From Candidatus Sabulitectum silens (GTDB taxonomy: Bacteria; Fermentibacterota; Fermentibacteria; Fermentibacterales; JCC-6), in NCBI GenBank assembly GCA_001875255.1, contig MJAN01000011.1, positions 1 through 64,000 on the forward strand: 64,000 nt of DNA. Direction: 5' to 3'. A model generated the notes under the pieces. The model saw only the letters and a program-made list of their open reading frames with translations. It was not told the DNA's origin and searched no databases. Shown piece by piece: positions 41,837 to 51,162 of this stretch; positions within the stretch are counted from its first letter, which is position 1; every line of letters begins with the position of its first letter. The position numbers and the translations under genes were made by a program.

Positions 41837-43184
41837 TTAAGTTGCGTTTGCGCTACGGCCGTCGGAATCCGGGAGGTCCATTCCAAGGGCCTTCATCCGG
41901 CGGTAGAGTGTGGTCTTGTGAATGCCCAGCCTGGCCGCTGCGGCGGTTCGATTGTTGCCGCAGGCGGCAAGGGCGGACTCTATCAGGCGCTCTTCGGCTT
42001 CAGCCCTCACCGCCCGCATTGTGGCGGCTTCCCTCTTCTTTCCGGAGGGGGAAGTATCTCTTCCGGGAGAGCCGAAGGACCGATGGTCCCACCGGGTGAA
42101 AGCAGTATTGCCCTCTCCACCACATTCTCAAGCTCCCGAACGTTCCCCGGCCACCGGTAGGCCATAAGGACCGGCAGTATCTCCGGGCTGTAGTCCATGG
42201 GGTCCATACCCTGGGCAAGGCAGTGCTTCTCTATAAGCGACGACAGAAGCTCGGGAATGTCCACGGCTCTGTCCCGGAGGGGAGGCAGCGCCAGCCTGAC
42301 AACATTTATCCTGTAGAAGAGGTCCCTTCTGAACTCCCCGGATTCCACCAGCAGGTCAAGGTCCCGGTTGGTGGCGCATACCACCCTTGCCCGGACCGGC
42401 ACGGGATCATTGGAACCCAGGGGGGTTACCCGGCGTTCCTGGAGCACCCGGAGCAGCTTCACCTGCATGGGCATGCTCACATCGCCTATCTCGTCAAGGA
42501 ACAGGGTTCCCCCGCCGGCGGCGACGAACCTGCCCTCCCTGGCCCTTTCAGCCCCGGTGAAGGCGCCCTTCTCGTATCCGAAGAGTTCCGACTCCAGAAG
42601 GGTATCAGGCAGCGCGCCGCAGTTCACCGCCAGGAAGGGTTCACCGGCCCTGGGACCCTCGGAGTGCACCGCCCTTGCAAGTACCTCTTTGCCGGTACCT
42701 GTCTCCCCCTGTATCAGAACGGTGGAGGGAGACGCCGCCACCGCGGGTATCAGGCTGAACAGCCTGCGCATTCCAGGGCTTCGGCTCACGAGGTCCCCTG
42801 CGGTGTATATCCCCTTGAGCTGATTCTTCAGCCCCTCCACCTCGCTCATGTCCCGGAAGGTTTCAGCCCCACCCAGGACCCTTCCGTCTCCGTCCCTGAG
42901 CACAGCGGTGGAAACGCTCACCGGGATTCGCTCCCCATGGAATTCACGATGTATCCCGAACGGCAGAGCACCGGTTCCCCGGTGGCCATGGACTCCCGCA
43001 GGGCGCAGGCGGCTTCGCACATGGAAGAGCGAAAGACCTCGGAGCAGGGCTTTCCAATGGCTTCCTCCCTGGATATCCCGGTAATCTCCGCAGCAGCCCG
43101 GTTGAAGGAGGTTATCCTCCACCGGGAGTCCACGGTGAACACCCCTTCGGAAATGCTGTCGAGAACGGCTTCAGTGTGGTCCAT
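41837..43184 (-). CDS. Sigma-54-dependent transcriptional activator, PAS-AAA+-Fis (two frameshifts)
   Basis: Enhancer-binding protein of about 450 residues. The N-terminal PAS domain (DSISEGVFTVDSRWRITSFNRAA) carries a Cys-rich stretch, PCSEVFRSSMCEAAC, that could hold a cluster or act as redox switch. The AAA+ domain has GETGTGKE, ELFGYEKGAFTGA (the sigma-54 contact loop), LFLDEIGD and RWPGNVREL. The end is a Fis-type helix-turn-helix (NRTAAAARLGIHKTTLYRRM). Frames change near 42945 and 42025. ATG 43184 is chosen for its GGGAGG site. It sits upstream of, and on the same strand as, the cluster it presumably activates. Confidence 0.9.
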
Positions 43185-43231
43185 GCCAACCTCCCGGAGA
43201 TAACATAGCAAAAATGCAACGGTATGTCATC

Positions 43232-43260
43232 TTGACAAGCAGTGTATTTGATTTGATACT
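43232..43260 (+). promoter_or_regulatory. Sigma-70-type promoter
   Basis: A perfect TTGACA -35 (43232-43237), a 17-base spacer and GATACT -10 (43255-43260) lie 30 bases before the lipoprotein ATG. The same TTGACA-N17-GATACT pair stands before the secreted-protein gene near 53.1 kb. Confidence 0.7.
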
Positions 43261-43289
43261 ATTGGTAGCATTTTAATTAGGAGGATAGA

Positions 43290-43897
43290 ATGAACCGGTT
43301 AAGCATTGCTTTTGTTACACTGCTGACCCTTATCGCCTTTTCATGCACGGATATGGGTGAAACCACGGTTTCACCGGTGGAGCCCGATCTTTTACAGAGC
43401 CAGCGGGACAATGCTGAAGCCTGCCACGACATCATGCAGTTCATCTGCTGTGAACAGGTTATCTTCTATGCGGAGAACGGCTGGTATGCCTCATCCCTGG
43501 AAGAGCTGGACCTTTCAGGCTTACATGCCCTGAATGCGAACTGGAGTACATTTTGGAAGGCGATGCCAGAACATTTGCCATCCATTGCCCCCTTCCCTCA
43601 GACCCCACCCACGGAAGCGTTATCGACGGAGTAGCGACATGGCCCCCTGATCCGGGCAATTTTCAGTCCCTTTGCCGCAGCTACATGAGAACCCTGGCTT
43701 CCCAGTGCGCCCTTTTCTTCGCACAGAACAGCAGATTCCCGGAAAGCCTGGAAGAGATAGGAATGGCATCGGTCACATGCCCGGAGTGCGGAGAGCCCTA
43801 CATCTACAGCGGTGATTCCAAATCCTTCTATATCCAGTGCGGTCTTCCAACCGATCCCAACCACGGATACATCGATAACGGAGTGACAAGCTGGTAG
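43290..43897 (+). CDS. Lipoprotein with two GspG-like repeats (one frameshift)
   Basis: About 200 residues. The signal ends in a lipobox (LIAFSC). The mature part is two similar units of about 70 residues, each with an F-Y/F-A-x-N-x-W/F-P/A-x-S-L-E-E helix, a TCPEC knuckle, a short beta hairpin and a closing C-P/G-L-P-x-D-P-x-H-G segment ending DGVATW or NGVTSW. The frame changes near 43520, and the second frame restores TCPEC in unit 1, matching unit 2. The pattern resembles the C-terminal half of type II pseudopilins without the N-terminal methylation helix. It is a stand-alone gene with its own promoter. Role unknown. Confidence 0.7.
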
Positions 43898-45400
43898 CTA
43901 CTCCAGAATAATGCCCACCCTGCCGTAACGGGCCACAACACCGGGCATCGACAGGTCTGTCTCGTTCAGATAGCCGATCCTCAGAACCCGCAGGGGAACC
44001 CCCGGCGGCGGGAAGGGCATGTAGAGAACATCCACCTCAAGGCCTATGGGAAAACCCCGTTTGTCAAGCATGTTGATGATGCCCGCCATGTGCGGCCAGG
44101 TACCGGAGCTTGCCAGCCTCATCACATAGAACTCCCCGCCTTCCCAGTCCAGGTTTTCCTGAAGCTGCAGCGAGATCTCCCGTACGGTTATCTCCGCCTC
44201 ATAGGAGGGATGGAGATCAGCCCTGAAGAAATCCCCCACCCTCAGGAAAAGCAGCAGGGCCGCACAGACAATGAAAGCGCCGGGTACTGCGGCGGTCGGT
44301 TTCCGGTGCCTGGCTCCCGCAAGCTCAGCCGCAGCGCTGAGAAGCGTGAAGGCTGAAAGCAGGGGGACCACCCGTATCCACTCAACCAGGTATTGCTCGA
44401 GTTCTCCTCGAACCTGACCCACGGAGAACAGTGAAACGCCGTGGAGAACGATGCATGTAAGGGCCAAGGCCCCGTGGAAAGCTCCGCCCTTCCGTCCCCT
44501 GAAGTAAAGCAGCGCCATGGCCAGCAGAACCAGCCTCAGGACCACAAGGACCCCGGCAAGTCCGTCATTTCCGGACAGCTCAGGGGTCACCATGGAAACC
44601 CAGAGGCCCAGAGCCCTCTCCCATGGTATCTCCGGCGACGAGTTCTCGAAATACTCCACCATTTCGGAAATGTTGCCCCTGCCCTCACCTGGGAAAAGCT
44701 CCTGGTAAAGGGGTGGGGCCCACAACAGGAAAAGAAGCCCCAGGGCTATGAGAACGGGCTTCCACCGGAGCTTTCTGCTCCTTTCCCCTGAGACCAGCTT
44801 CGGATAGGTAAAGACCACCACGGAACAGAGGAACACCGCCAGCATGGAGGGTATCACCGCTATGTGGGTCTGGGCCGCCAGTGAACCGGAAACCGCGGCG
44901 GCACTCAGGTACTTAAGCCTTCCCGCGGAGGCGGCGGCCATGGATACCGTGTAAAGCATGAAGGGCAGTATCACTATGTAGGGATTCCACTCGGAAAGCC
45001 ATACGGTCTTGTCCGTTGTCAGGAGGAACAGTGCCACCGAAGCTGAGAACAGGAGTCCGCTCAGGTCCCCCGCCGTCTTCCTTGCGATGTGAAAAGCGAA
45101 GAAGATGGAGAGCAGCTGTATGAGAACCGTGGCCACAAGCAGGGATGAGTTCCGCCGGCCCAGGAGTTCATAAACGGGATACCTCAGCTGGAAGTAAAGC
45201 GGCCCGGGGTGGGAGAAGCCGAACCTGGAGTAGGGACCCAGAAGGACCCCCCTGGAGAAAACATGCCTGGTGTTTAGCTCGAGAAGGGCGGCGTCTCCGG
45301 AGTTGGCCATGTCAGGCACGCCGTGGAGGAAGACCTCTGAACCGGTGCGCAGAAATGGAGCGAAGAGAAGCAGCAGAGATGCCCAGGCGATCTTCTTCAT
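43898..45400 (-). CDS. Polytopic membrane protein, GT-C glycosyltransferase-like
   Basis: Intact protein of about 500 residues with roughly eleven transmembrane helices. The first outside loop holds MANSGDAALLELNTRHV, with an acidic residue where GT-C enzymes (PMT/ArnT type) carry the catalytic Asp, followed by GPYSRFGFSHPGPLYFQL. The C-terminal 130 residues are extracytoplasmic. It may transfer a sugar from a lipid carrier. The exact family is not certain. ATG 45400 is taken, as the open frame upstream lacks hydrophobic text. The stop abuts the lipoprotein gene convergently. Confidence 0.65.
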   Translation of the reverse strand: MKKIAWASLLLLFAPFLRTGSEVFLHGVPDMANSGDAALLELNTRHVFSRGVLLGPYSRFGFSHPGPLYFQLRYPVYELLGRRNSSLLVATVLIQLLSIFFAFHIARKTAGDLSGLLFSASVALFLLTTDKTVWLSEWNPYIVILPFMLYTVSMAAASAGRLKYLSAAAVSGSLAAQTHIAVIPSMLAVFLCSVVVFTYPKLVSGERSRKLRWKPVLIALGLLFLLWAPPLYQELFPGEGRGNISEMVEYFENSSPEIPWERALGLWVSMVTPELSGNDGLAGVLVVLRLVLLAMALLYFRGRKGGAFHGALALTCIVLHGVSLFSVGQVRGELEQYLVEWIRVVPLLSAFTLLSAAAELAGARHRKPTAAVPGAFIVCAALLLFLRVGDFFRADLHPSYEAEITVREISLQLQENLDWEGGEFYVMRLASSGTWPHMAGIINMLDKRGFPIGLEVDVLYMPFPPPGVPLRVLRIGYLNETDLSMPGVVARYGRVGIILE

Positions 45401-45555
45401 TATGTCCCCCTGTTTCACGGAATTCAGGTGAAGATAACAAAGCTGCTTCCCGGGGAACAGATTCTTCCCGGGGCAAGTATTGCGACACACCTTCCCCCTG
45501 CCCCATGTTAGCTGCATCACTGAAGGAAAATACTCAACTGAAAGGCTGGCCTGAA

Positions 45556-45816
45556 ATGGATCTCAAGCTGCTGGGTTCGGTTTTTACCGCGATCTTCATA
45601 GCCGAACTGGGTGACAAGACCCAGCTCGCCACCATGCTCTTCGCCGCGGACAGGGAAGTGAGCAAGCTCACTGTCTTCGCCGCCGCTTCCATGGCCCTGA
45701 TCGTTACCACCGCCATCGGGGTGCTGGCGGGAAAATTCCTCTGCGACCACATCAACACGAAATACCTCTCCTATGGAGCCGGGGTGCTGTTCATAATAAT
45801 AGGGGCTACACCATAG
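45556..45816 (+). CDS. TMEM165/GDT1-family cation transporter, single-repeat form
   Basis: A membrane protein of about 86 residues with the ELGDKTQLATM motif characteristic of UPF0016/GDT1 proteins, which transport Mn2+ or Ca2+ in exchange for protons. Canonical members have two such motifs in about 190-220 residues. Here there is one, so the active form would need to be a dimer. The frame ends near GVLFIIIGATP, where one more base would lead to YTIATAS and a stop. The end may be shifted, but no second motif follows. The open frame extends upstream to 45145 without transporter-like sequence. Confidence 0.78.
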   Translation: MDLKLLGSVFTAIFIAELGDKTQLATMLFAADREVSKLTVFAAASMALIVTTAIGVLAGKFLCDHINTKYLSYGAGVLFIIIGATP

Positions 45817-45850
45817 CAACGGCTTCCTGAACCACCCTTGACCGGCTCGT

Positions 45851-47208
45851 ATGTTCGCCGGCATGAAAAACATTCGCAAAAAGCCCTCTGAACTCCGGGA
45901 AACCTTCAGGATATCCATAACCGAAGGGGTGTTCTCACAGATATACACAGGGCTGGCAGGGCCGGGTTCCGTTTTCCTCACCAGGCTGCTGACCCTCCTT
46001 GGAGCCTCGTCGGTTCACTTCGGGATCCTATCGGCCACAGGGCAGCTTTCAATGGTGCTTCAACCCCTGGGAGCCCTGGTAACCAGGCGGATGACACACC
46101 ACCGGCGGTCCACTGTTCTCTGGGCAGCGGCGGGCAGAATGATGACACCGCTGCTGGGTCTTGTTCCCCTGGTGTTCCAGCGGGGGCAGGCCCTGACAGG
46201 GGTGCTGGTGGTCTTCGCGGTATCCACCGCGGTCCTCTCCGTATCCACGAACATCTGGACCGGATGGATTGCAAGGATGGTGCCCCTTAGGATACGGGGA
46301 AGGTTCTTCGCCAGAAGGAACTCCATACTGGTGGTTTTCGGCCTGGCGGTGGCCTTCCTGGTGGGCATGGTGGTGGACGGTACCGACGGTGACCCCGAGA
46401 GACTGAAGTGGGTCTTTCTGGTCGTCTTCTCCGTGGCGGGGGTCATTGGTCTGACGGGGCTGAGAATTCTCTCGAGGCAGCCTGAAAGGGCCGTTCCCCC
46501 AACCCCCTGTCATCCAGGAAAATTCTCGTGGAGCTTCCGGACAAAACTTCAGAAAACTGCTTCTCTTCGGTGTGTGGTGGATGATGGCGGTGGGAATAGG
46601 CGCGCCCTTCTGGCAGCCCTTCATGATACAGGTGCTTCAGATGGGGGTAACCAGCATGCTCCTCTACGGCGTAACGAGCACCGTGGGAACCGTTCTCACA
46701 CTGAAGTACTGGGGAAGGCTGGTGGACAGGTTCGGCAATGTTGCCGCCATGAAACTGGCGATAATGATAGGAACAGCGGTCCCCCTTGTCTGGCTTTTCG
46801 TGGGCCCGAAGACACCTGGATCATATACGCGGAAAGCGTTGTCTCAGGCAGCATGTGGGGGTGCGTAGGCATAGTCACCGCCAACCTTGTGCTTGCCGTG
46901 GCCCCGGAGGACAGGGTGCAGTCCTACTCCGGTCTTTACGGCGCCTTCAGCGGCACGGGAATGATAATCACCATGCTCGCCTCGGGTTTCTGATGCCTGA
47001 GCCCCTGGATGTTGCAGGGCTTCATCTGCACCCCATGCAGGTGCTCTTCCTTGCCACCGCATTGGCCAGGCTCAGCGCCCTGATCCCCCTGTCCGGGGTG
47101 AAGGAACCCAACGCCCTCCCCCTGGGGGCGGTCCTCAACAGGCTCAGGCTTTTCAGCAAGGTAAGACTGCTTGACATAAGGGTACTTCTGGGAAGGAAAC
47201 GGACATAG
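45851..47208 (+). CDS. Major facilitator superfamily transporter (frameshifted)
   Basis: About 450 residues and twelve likely membrane helices. The first half is intact through the central loop (RISITEGVFSQIYTGLAGPG, VPLRIRGRFFARRNS). Frames change near 46540, 46815 and 46990, and the last two helices end at GRKRT. The opening resembles MFS members of the type found next to sugar or lipid genes, but no substrate can be inferred. It starts 34 bases after the GDT1 gene. Confidence 0.75.
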
Positions 47209-47272
47209 GCCGGGCTCTTGCCTACGGCACACCCTATTGTATGTTCAGTAAAACCATCAGAGGGAGGGTGCT

Positions 47273-47578
47273 GTGAAAAAGGGTCATTCTGGTTCCCCGT
47301 CGAAGAAGCCCCGGTCTTCTTCCAGCGTCAAGTTCAGTTCGTTCTCCCCGGGCAGGTCCCTTAAGGAGAGGATTCGAAGAAAGAAGGCGGCTTCCTTTAC
47401 AAAACCACCGCATGATCCGGGGGAAAAGAACCGGAGCGAAGGCTTCTACCAGGGCGGATCCGAACCGGTCAGTTCCTCCGGCGGCGGGGGCTGCTGCAGC
47501 GGGATAACCGGCTTGATCTCCCTTTTCGCAATACTGGCGGCGGTGGTTCTCATAGTTTTCCTGGTGAAGTGTCTTTAA
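47273..47578 (+). CDS. Small hypothetical protein with C-terminal membrane anchor
   Basis: A 101-residue protein starting at GTG 47273 after GAGGGTG. The N-terminal two-thirds is Ser/Lys/Pro-rich and basic. A Gly-Cys turn (GGGGCCSG) follows, then one transmembrane helix (LISLFAILAAVVLIVFLV) near the end. It has no family I recognise. The tail-anchored layout suggests a cytoplasmic basic domain held at the membrane. Confidence 0.5.
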   Translation: MKKGHSGSPSKKPRSSSSVKFSSFSPGRSLKERIRRKKAASFTKPPHDPGEKNRSEGFYQGGSEPVSSSGGGGCCSGITGLISLFAILAAVVLIVFLVKCL

Positions 47579-47676
47579 CTGATTCGCGTACAACTGTTTC
47601 AGCTGTTCTTCCGATGTAGTGATCACCGTTCATAGAGCCTCCTTTAGTTGAAATCCTGCAAATCGATTGCAAATTG

Positions 47677-48219
47677 TCAACTGTTCAGGATGGAAAGCTC
47701 TGTGAATGCACTTCGCCATGCCAGCACCTTCTGCTGAAAGCCCATTCTGAAGAAGGCCGGGGAGGGCGACGGCAGGCAAACCAGTCCGAGGTTCGGCGGA
47801 TGCTCGAACCGGCTCTTAAAAACTGTCATTACGCCCTTCCCGGTGAAGAGCACCGTGTCCACCGGGTTCTCCAGGAGAATACGCCGGACCGCTTCGGTGT
47901 TGTAGACCCTTTTGACAAGGCTGCTGTCCAGGCTGGATCCCCTTTTCCTCTCGCATGAGAGTATTACATCGGTAATCGCCATGTTCAGTTCCCGAAAGAG
48001 CCCCTTCTTCCCTTCAATACCGGAAAGGTCATGGGACGGGAAGAGTTCCCCCATTATCGGCCAGAACTGGTTCCGGGGGGCTCCGTAGTACCAGTCATTA
48101 ACCGGGGGATCCTCTCCTGTGGAACGGCTGCCGGGAAAGGAGCCCAGCAGAAGGAACCTGCACCCTTCAGGGACGAAGGGCTGGAAGGGATGGATAACAG
48201 TGACGGCTTTCTTTTCCAT
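47677..48219 (-). CDS. Uracil-DNA-glycosylase-superfamily DNA glycosylase (deoxyinosine type)
   Basis: Intact protein of about 180 residues. FLLLGSFPGSRS and NDWYYGAPRNQFWPIMGELF are the N-terminal motifs of the small UDG-superfamily group that includes hypoxanthine-DNA glycosylases. The C-terminal LPSPSPAF is the second active-site loop. It would remove deaminated adenine or another damaged base. ATG 48219 starts at MEKKAVTV; the open frame upstream is not conserved. It is divergent from corA. Confidence 0.82.
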   Translation of the reverse strand: MEKKAVTVIHPFQPFVPEGCRFLLLGSFPGSRSTGEDPPVNDWYYGAPRNQFWPIMGELFPSHDLSGIEGKKGLFRELNMAITDVILSCERKRGSSLDSSLVKRVYNTEAVRRILLENPVDTVLFTGKGVMTVFKSRFEHPPNLGLVCLPSPSPAFFRMGFQQKVLAWRSAFTELSILNS

Positions 48220-48272
48220 GGATGCCAATATATTATCTTCCGGGAGGGTGTAATACCGGAGGGAGAAGAGCA

Positions 48273-49344
48273 GTGAAGGACAGCAGCCTAAGAACCTCAG
48301 CCATGGCGGCCCAGGCGGGTCTTCCCCCGGGCAGCGCGGTGTTCGTGGGAAGCAGGAAGATGGATACATCTTCCATCGACATCATTTCCTACAACGAAGA
48401 AATCGTTGCAGAGGAGAAGGACTGCCCGCTGGAAAGGGCACTGGAGCCGGCGGAGGATGGCTCTGTCACCTGGATCAACATTACTGGAATACACGACACC
48501 GAGCTGATCGACGCTATCGGCCGGCGGTTCGGGCTGCACCCCTTACAAGGGAGGACATAGTCAACACCGGCCAGCGCCCGAAGGCGGAAGAGTTCCCGGA
48601 ATACATCTACCTTGTCCTCAAGATGATGACCTACAGCGAAACCAGTCGGGACATCGATGTGGAGCACGTCAGCCTGGTCCTCGGCGGGGGGTTCGTGCTC
48701 TCCTTTCAGGAAAGGCTCGGCGATGTCTTCGACCCTGTCAGGGCAAGGATCAGGACAGCCTCGGGAAGGATAAGGGGCAAGGGGGCGGACTATCTGGCAT
48801 ACGCCCTGATGGACTCTGTTGTGGATAACTACTTCGTGGCCCTGGAGGCCATAGGCGAGTATGTGGAAGAGCTCGACGACACCATCGTATCAGCTCCGGA
48901 ACCGGACCACATGAAGGAGATCCACAGGCTGAAAAGGGTGGTCCTCTCCCTCAGAAAAGCCGTATGGCCCTCCGGGAGGAGATAAGCTCCATAGAGAAAA
49001 CCGGGTCCACACTTGTTGCCCCGGACACCTTCACCTTCCTCCGGGACCTCTATGACCACACCATACAGGTTATCGACATAGTCGAGACCCAGCGGGACCT
49101 TCTGGGGGGTATGCACGACACATACCTGACCACCGTAAGCAACCGCATGAACGACATAATGAAGGTGCTCACCATAATCGCCACCATTTTCATTCCCCTC
49201 ACCTTCGTTGCAGGTGTCTACGGCATGAACTTCCACCACATGCCGGAGCTGGCATACCCCTGGGCGTATCCCGCGGTACTCGTTCTGATGGTTATCATAG
49301 CCCTGGTAATGCTGTTTTACTTCAAGAGAAAGAAGTGGTTGTAG
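48273..49344 (+). CDS. corA: CorA-family magnesium/cobalt transporter (two frameshifts)
   Basis: About 355 residues. The cytoplasmic funnel (LREDIVNTGQRPK-like segment, VSLVLGGGFVLSFQE) leads to a long helix and two C-terminal membrane helices. The pore motif YGMNF is present in FVAGVYGMNFHHMPE, with the basic tail KRKKWL. Frames change near 48540 and 48960. GTG 48273 is selected by GGAGGGAG upstream. It would form pentamers that admit Mg2+. Confidence 0.92.
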
Positions 49345-49356
49345 GCGAACGCCGTT

Positions 49357-51159
49357 ATGAACCTTGAACTCATTCAGACCCTTGGTATACTCACCATTGC
49401 CGTGGTGCTGTTCCTGTCTGAAAACTCAGACCTGACCTCATCGCCATGCTTACCGCTGTGCTCCTGGCGGCCTCGGGAATACTCACCGCGGCGGAATCCT
49501 TCTCCGGGTTCAGCAGCAACGCTGTGATCATAATAATCTCGGTCTTCATCCTTGCAGAGGGGCTGGCCCGGGCCGGTGTCTCCGAATCGGTGGCCAGGCT
49601 CATCCTCCGACTGGGGGGAAAAAGGGAAGGTACCCTTGTGGCCCTTTTCATGGCGGCGGGGGAATGCTGTCCCTTGTAATAAACAACATCGCCGCTGCTG
49701 CGGTGCTGATCCCATCGGCGGGCTCCGCGGCGGAGAAATCGAATTTTCCCGTGTCCAAGCTCCTGATGCCCCTGGTCTTCGCCACCATCATGGGGGGAAT
49801 GGCAACCCTTCTCACCACCATGAACATAGTTGTGGGGGCCGTGTTCGAGGAAAGCGGGCTGCCGGGCTTCGGCCTTCTGGACTTCCTACCGGTGGGGATA
49901 CCGATACTGGTGGCGGGGATCCTTTACATGGTTCTCTGGGGCAGGTTCCGCCTTCCGGTCAGGTCGAACCCCGACGAAAACCTCGGACACTGCCCCACTG
50001 GCAAGCTCTTCGGCCTCTACAACATGAACGAGCTCTTCTTCAAAGCCCGGATTCCCAGGGGCTCCTATCTCATTGGTAAAAAGCTCAGTCAGAGCACCCT
50101 CAGGGAAGACTTCCGGCTGAGCCTCATAGCTGTGTTCAGGCATGGCGAGAAGCTGCCTGTACTGGATTCCGACACCGTTCTAAGGGAGGGGGACATACTC
50201 ACGCTGAAGGGCAGGGCGAAGGAATTCGCCGAGATGGACCGGGAACCAAGGCTGGAGATACTTGAGGACTCCTGCCTCACCCCCTCCGATGTGGAAACGA
50301 GCGAGGGCATCCTCGCCGAGGTGATGCTCTCCCCCAGGTCAAGCCTCATAGGCTCCACCCTCAGGGATGTGATGTTCAGGCAGAAGTACGGTATGAACGT
50401 CATAGCCATCTGGAGGGGGAACGAGCCCATAAGGAGGGACATCCGTAAGATGAAGCTGATGTACGGAGACGCCTGATGGGCATCATACCCCCCAGAAAGC
50501 TCAGCCTGCTCTCCGACAGCCCGGACCTCATCCCCGTCACTTCACAGCCGGGGAGGGTCATATCAGCGAAGAAGGCCCCATGGGCGGTTCTTATACTCCT
50601 GGCGGCGCTCTTCACCATCATATTCACCGGCCTGCCCATGTCCCAGGTGCTCTTTGCCGGGGCGGTGCTTATGCTGCTTTCAGGAATGATCTCAATGGAA
50701 CAGGCCTACCGGGCCATCGACTGGAAGGCGATCTTCCTGGTGGCGGGAATGCTTCCCATGGCACTGGCGATGCAGAAGTCCGGCCTGGCCGGTGAGGCCT
50801 CCTCACTGCTTACCGGTGCAGTGGGGGACGGAGCCCCCATCATTACCGTGGGCATACTCTTCCTCTTCTCAGCCATGCTCACCCAGGCGGTGAGCGGAGC
50901 GGCGGTGGCCGCCATAATGGCCCCCATTGCGGTGGCCCTGGCACAGGTGTCCCCTGCCCCGCCGGCGGCGCTGGCCATGGCGGTGGCCCTGGGCTCTTCC
51001 ATGGCCTTCCTTACCCCCCTGGGCCATCCGGTGAACATCCTTGTAATGGGCGCCGGGGGCTACCGCTTCAGCGACTACCGGAGGGTGGGCTGGCCCCTCT
51101 TCGTGATAATCACAATTGTGGTGCTCGCCGTTTTCACACTGAGATGGAACCTGCTCTGA
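49357..51159 (+). CDS. SLC13/DASS-type permease with TrkA-C domains (frameshifted)
   Basis: About 600 residues. The membrane part begins LIQTLGILTIAVVLFL, and the segment GMLSLVINNIAAAAVLIPSA is the permease hairpin motif. The middle holds two TrkA-C (RCK_C) regulatory domains (GSYLIGKKLSQSTLREDFRLS and SSLIGSTLRDVMFRQKYGMN). The second membrane half ends with TPLGHPVNILVMGAGGY. Frames change near 49425, 49670 and 50470. The layout is that of Na+/sulfate or dicarboxylate carriers with an RCK insert. The ion cannot be told. It starts 12 bases after corA. Confidence 0.85.
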
Positions 51160-51162
51160 GTT

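Noticed and set aside
45145-45555. N-terminal extension of the GDT1 protein
   Set aside because: The stretch is antisense to the GT-C-like gene and the 5' region, is Arg/Ser-rich and not membrane-like; the ATG at 45556 starts the conserved part.
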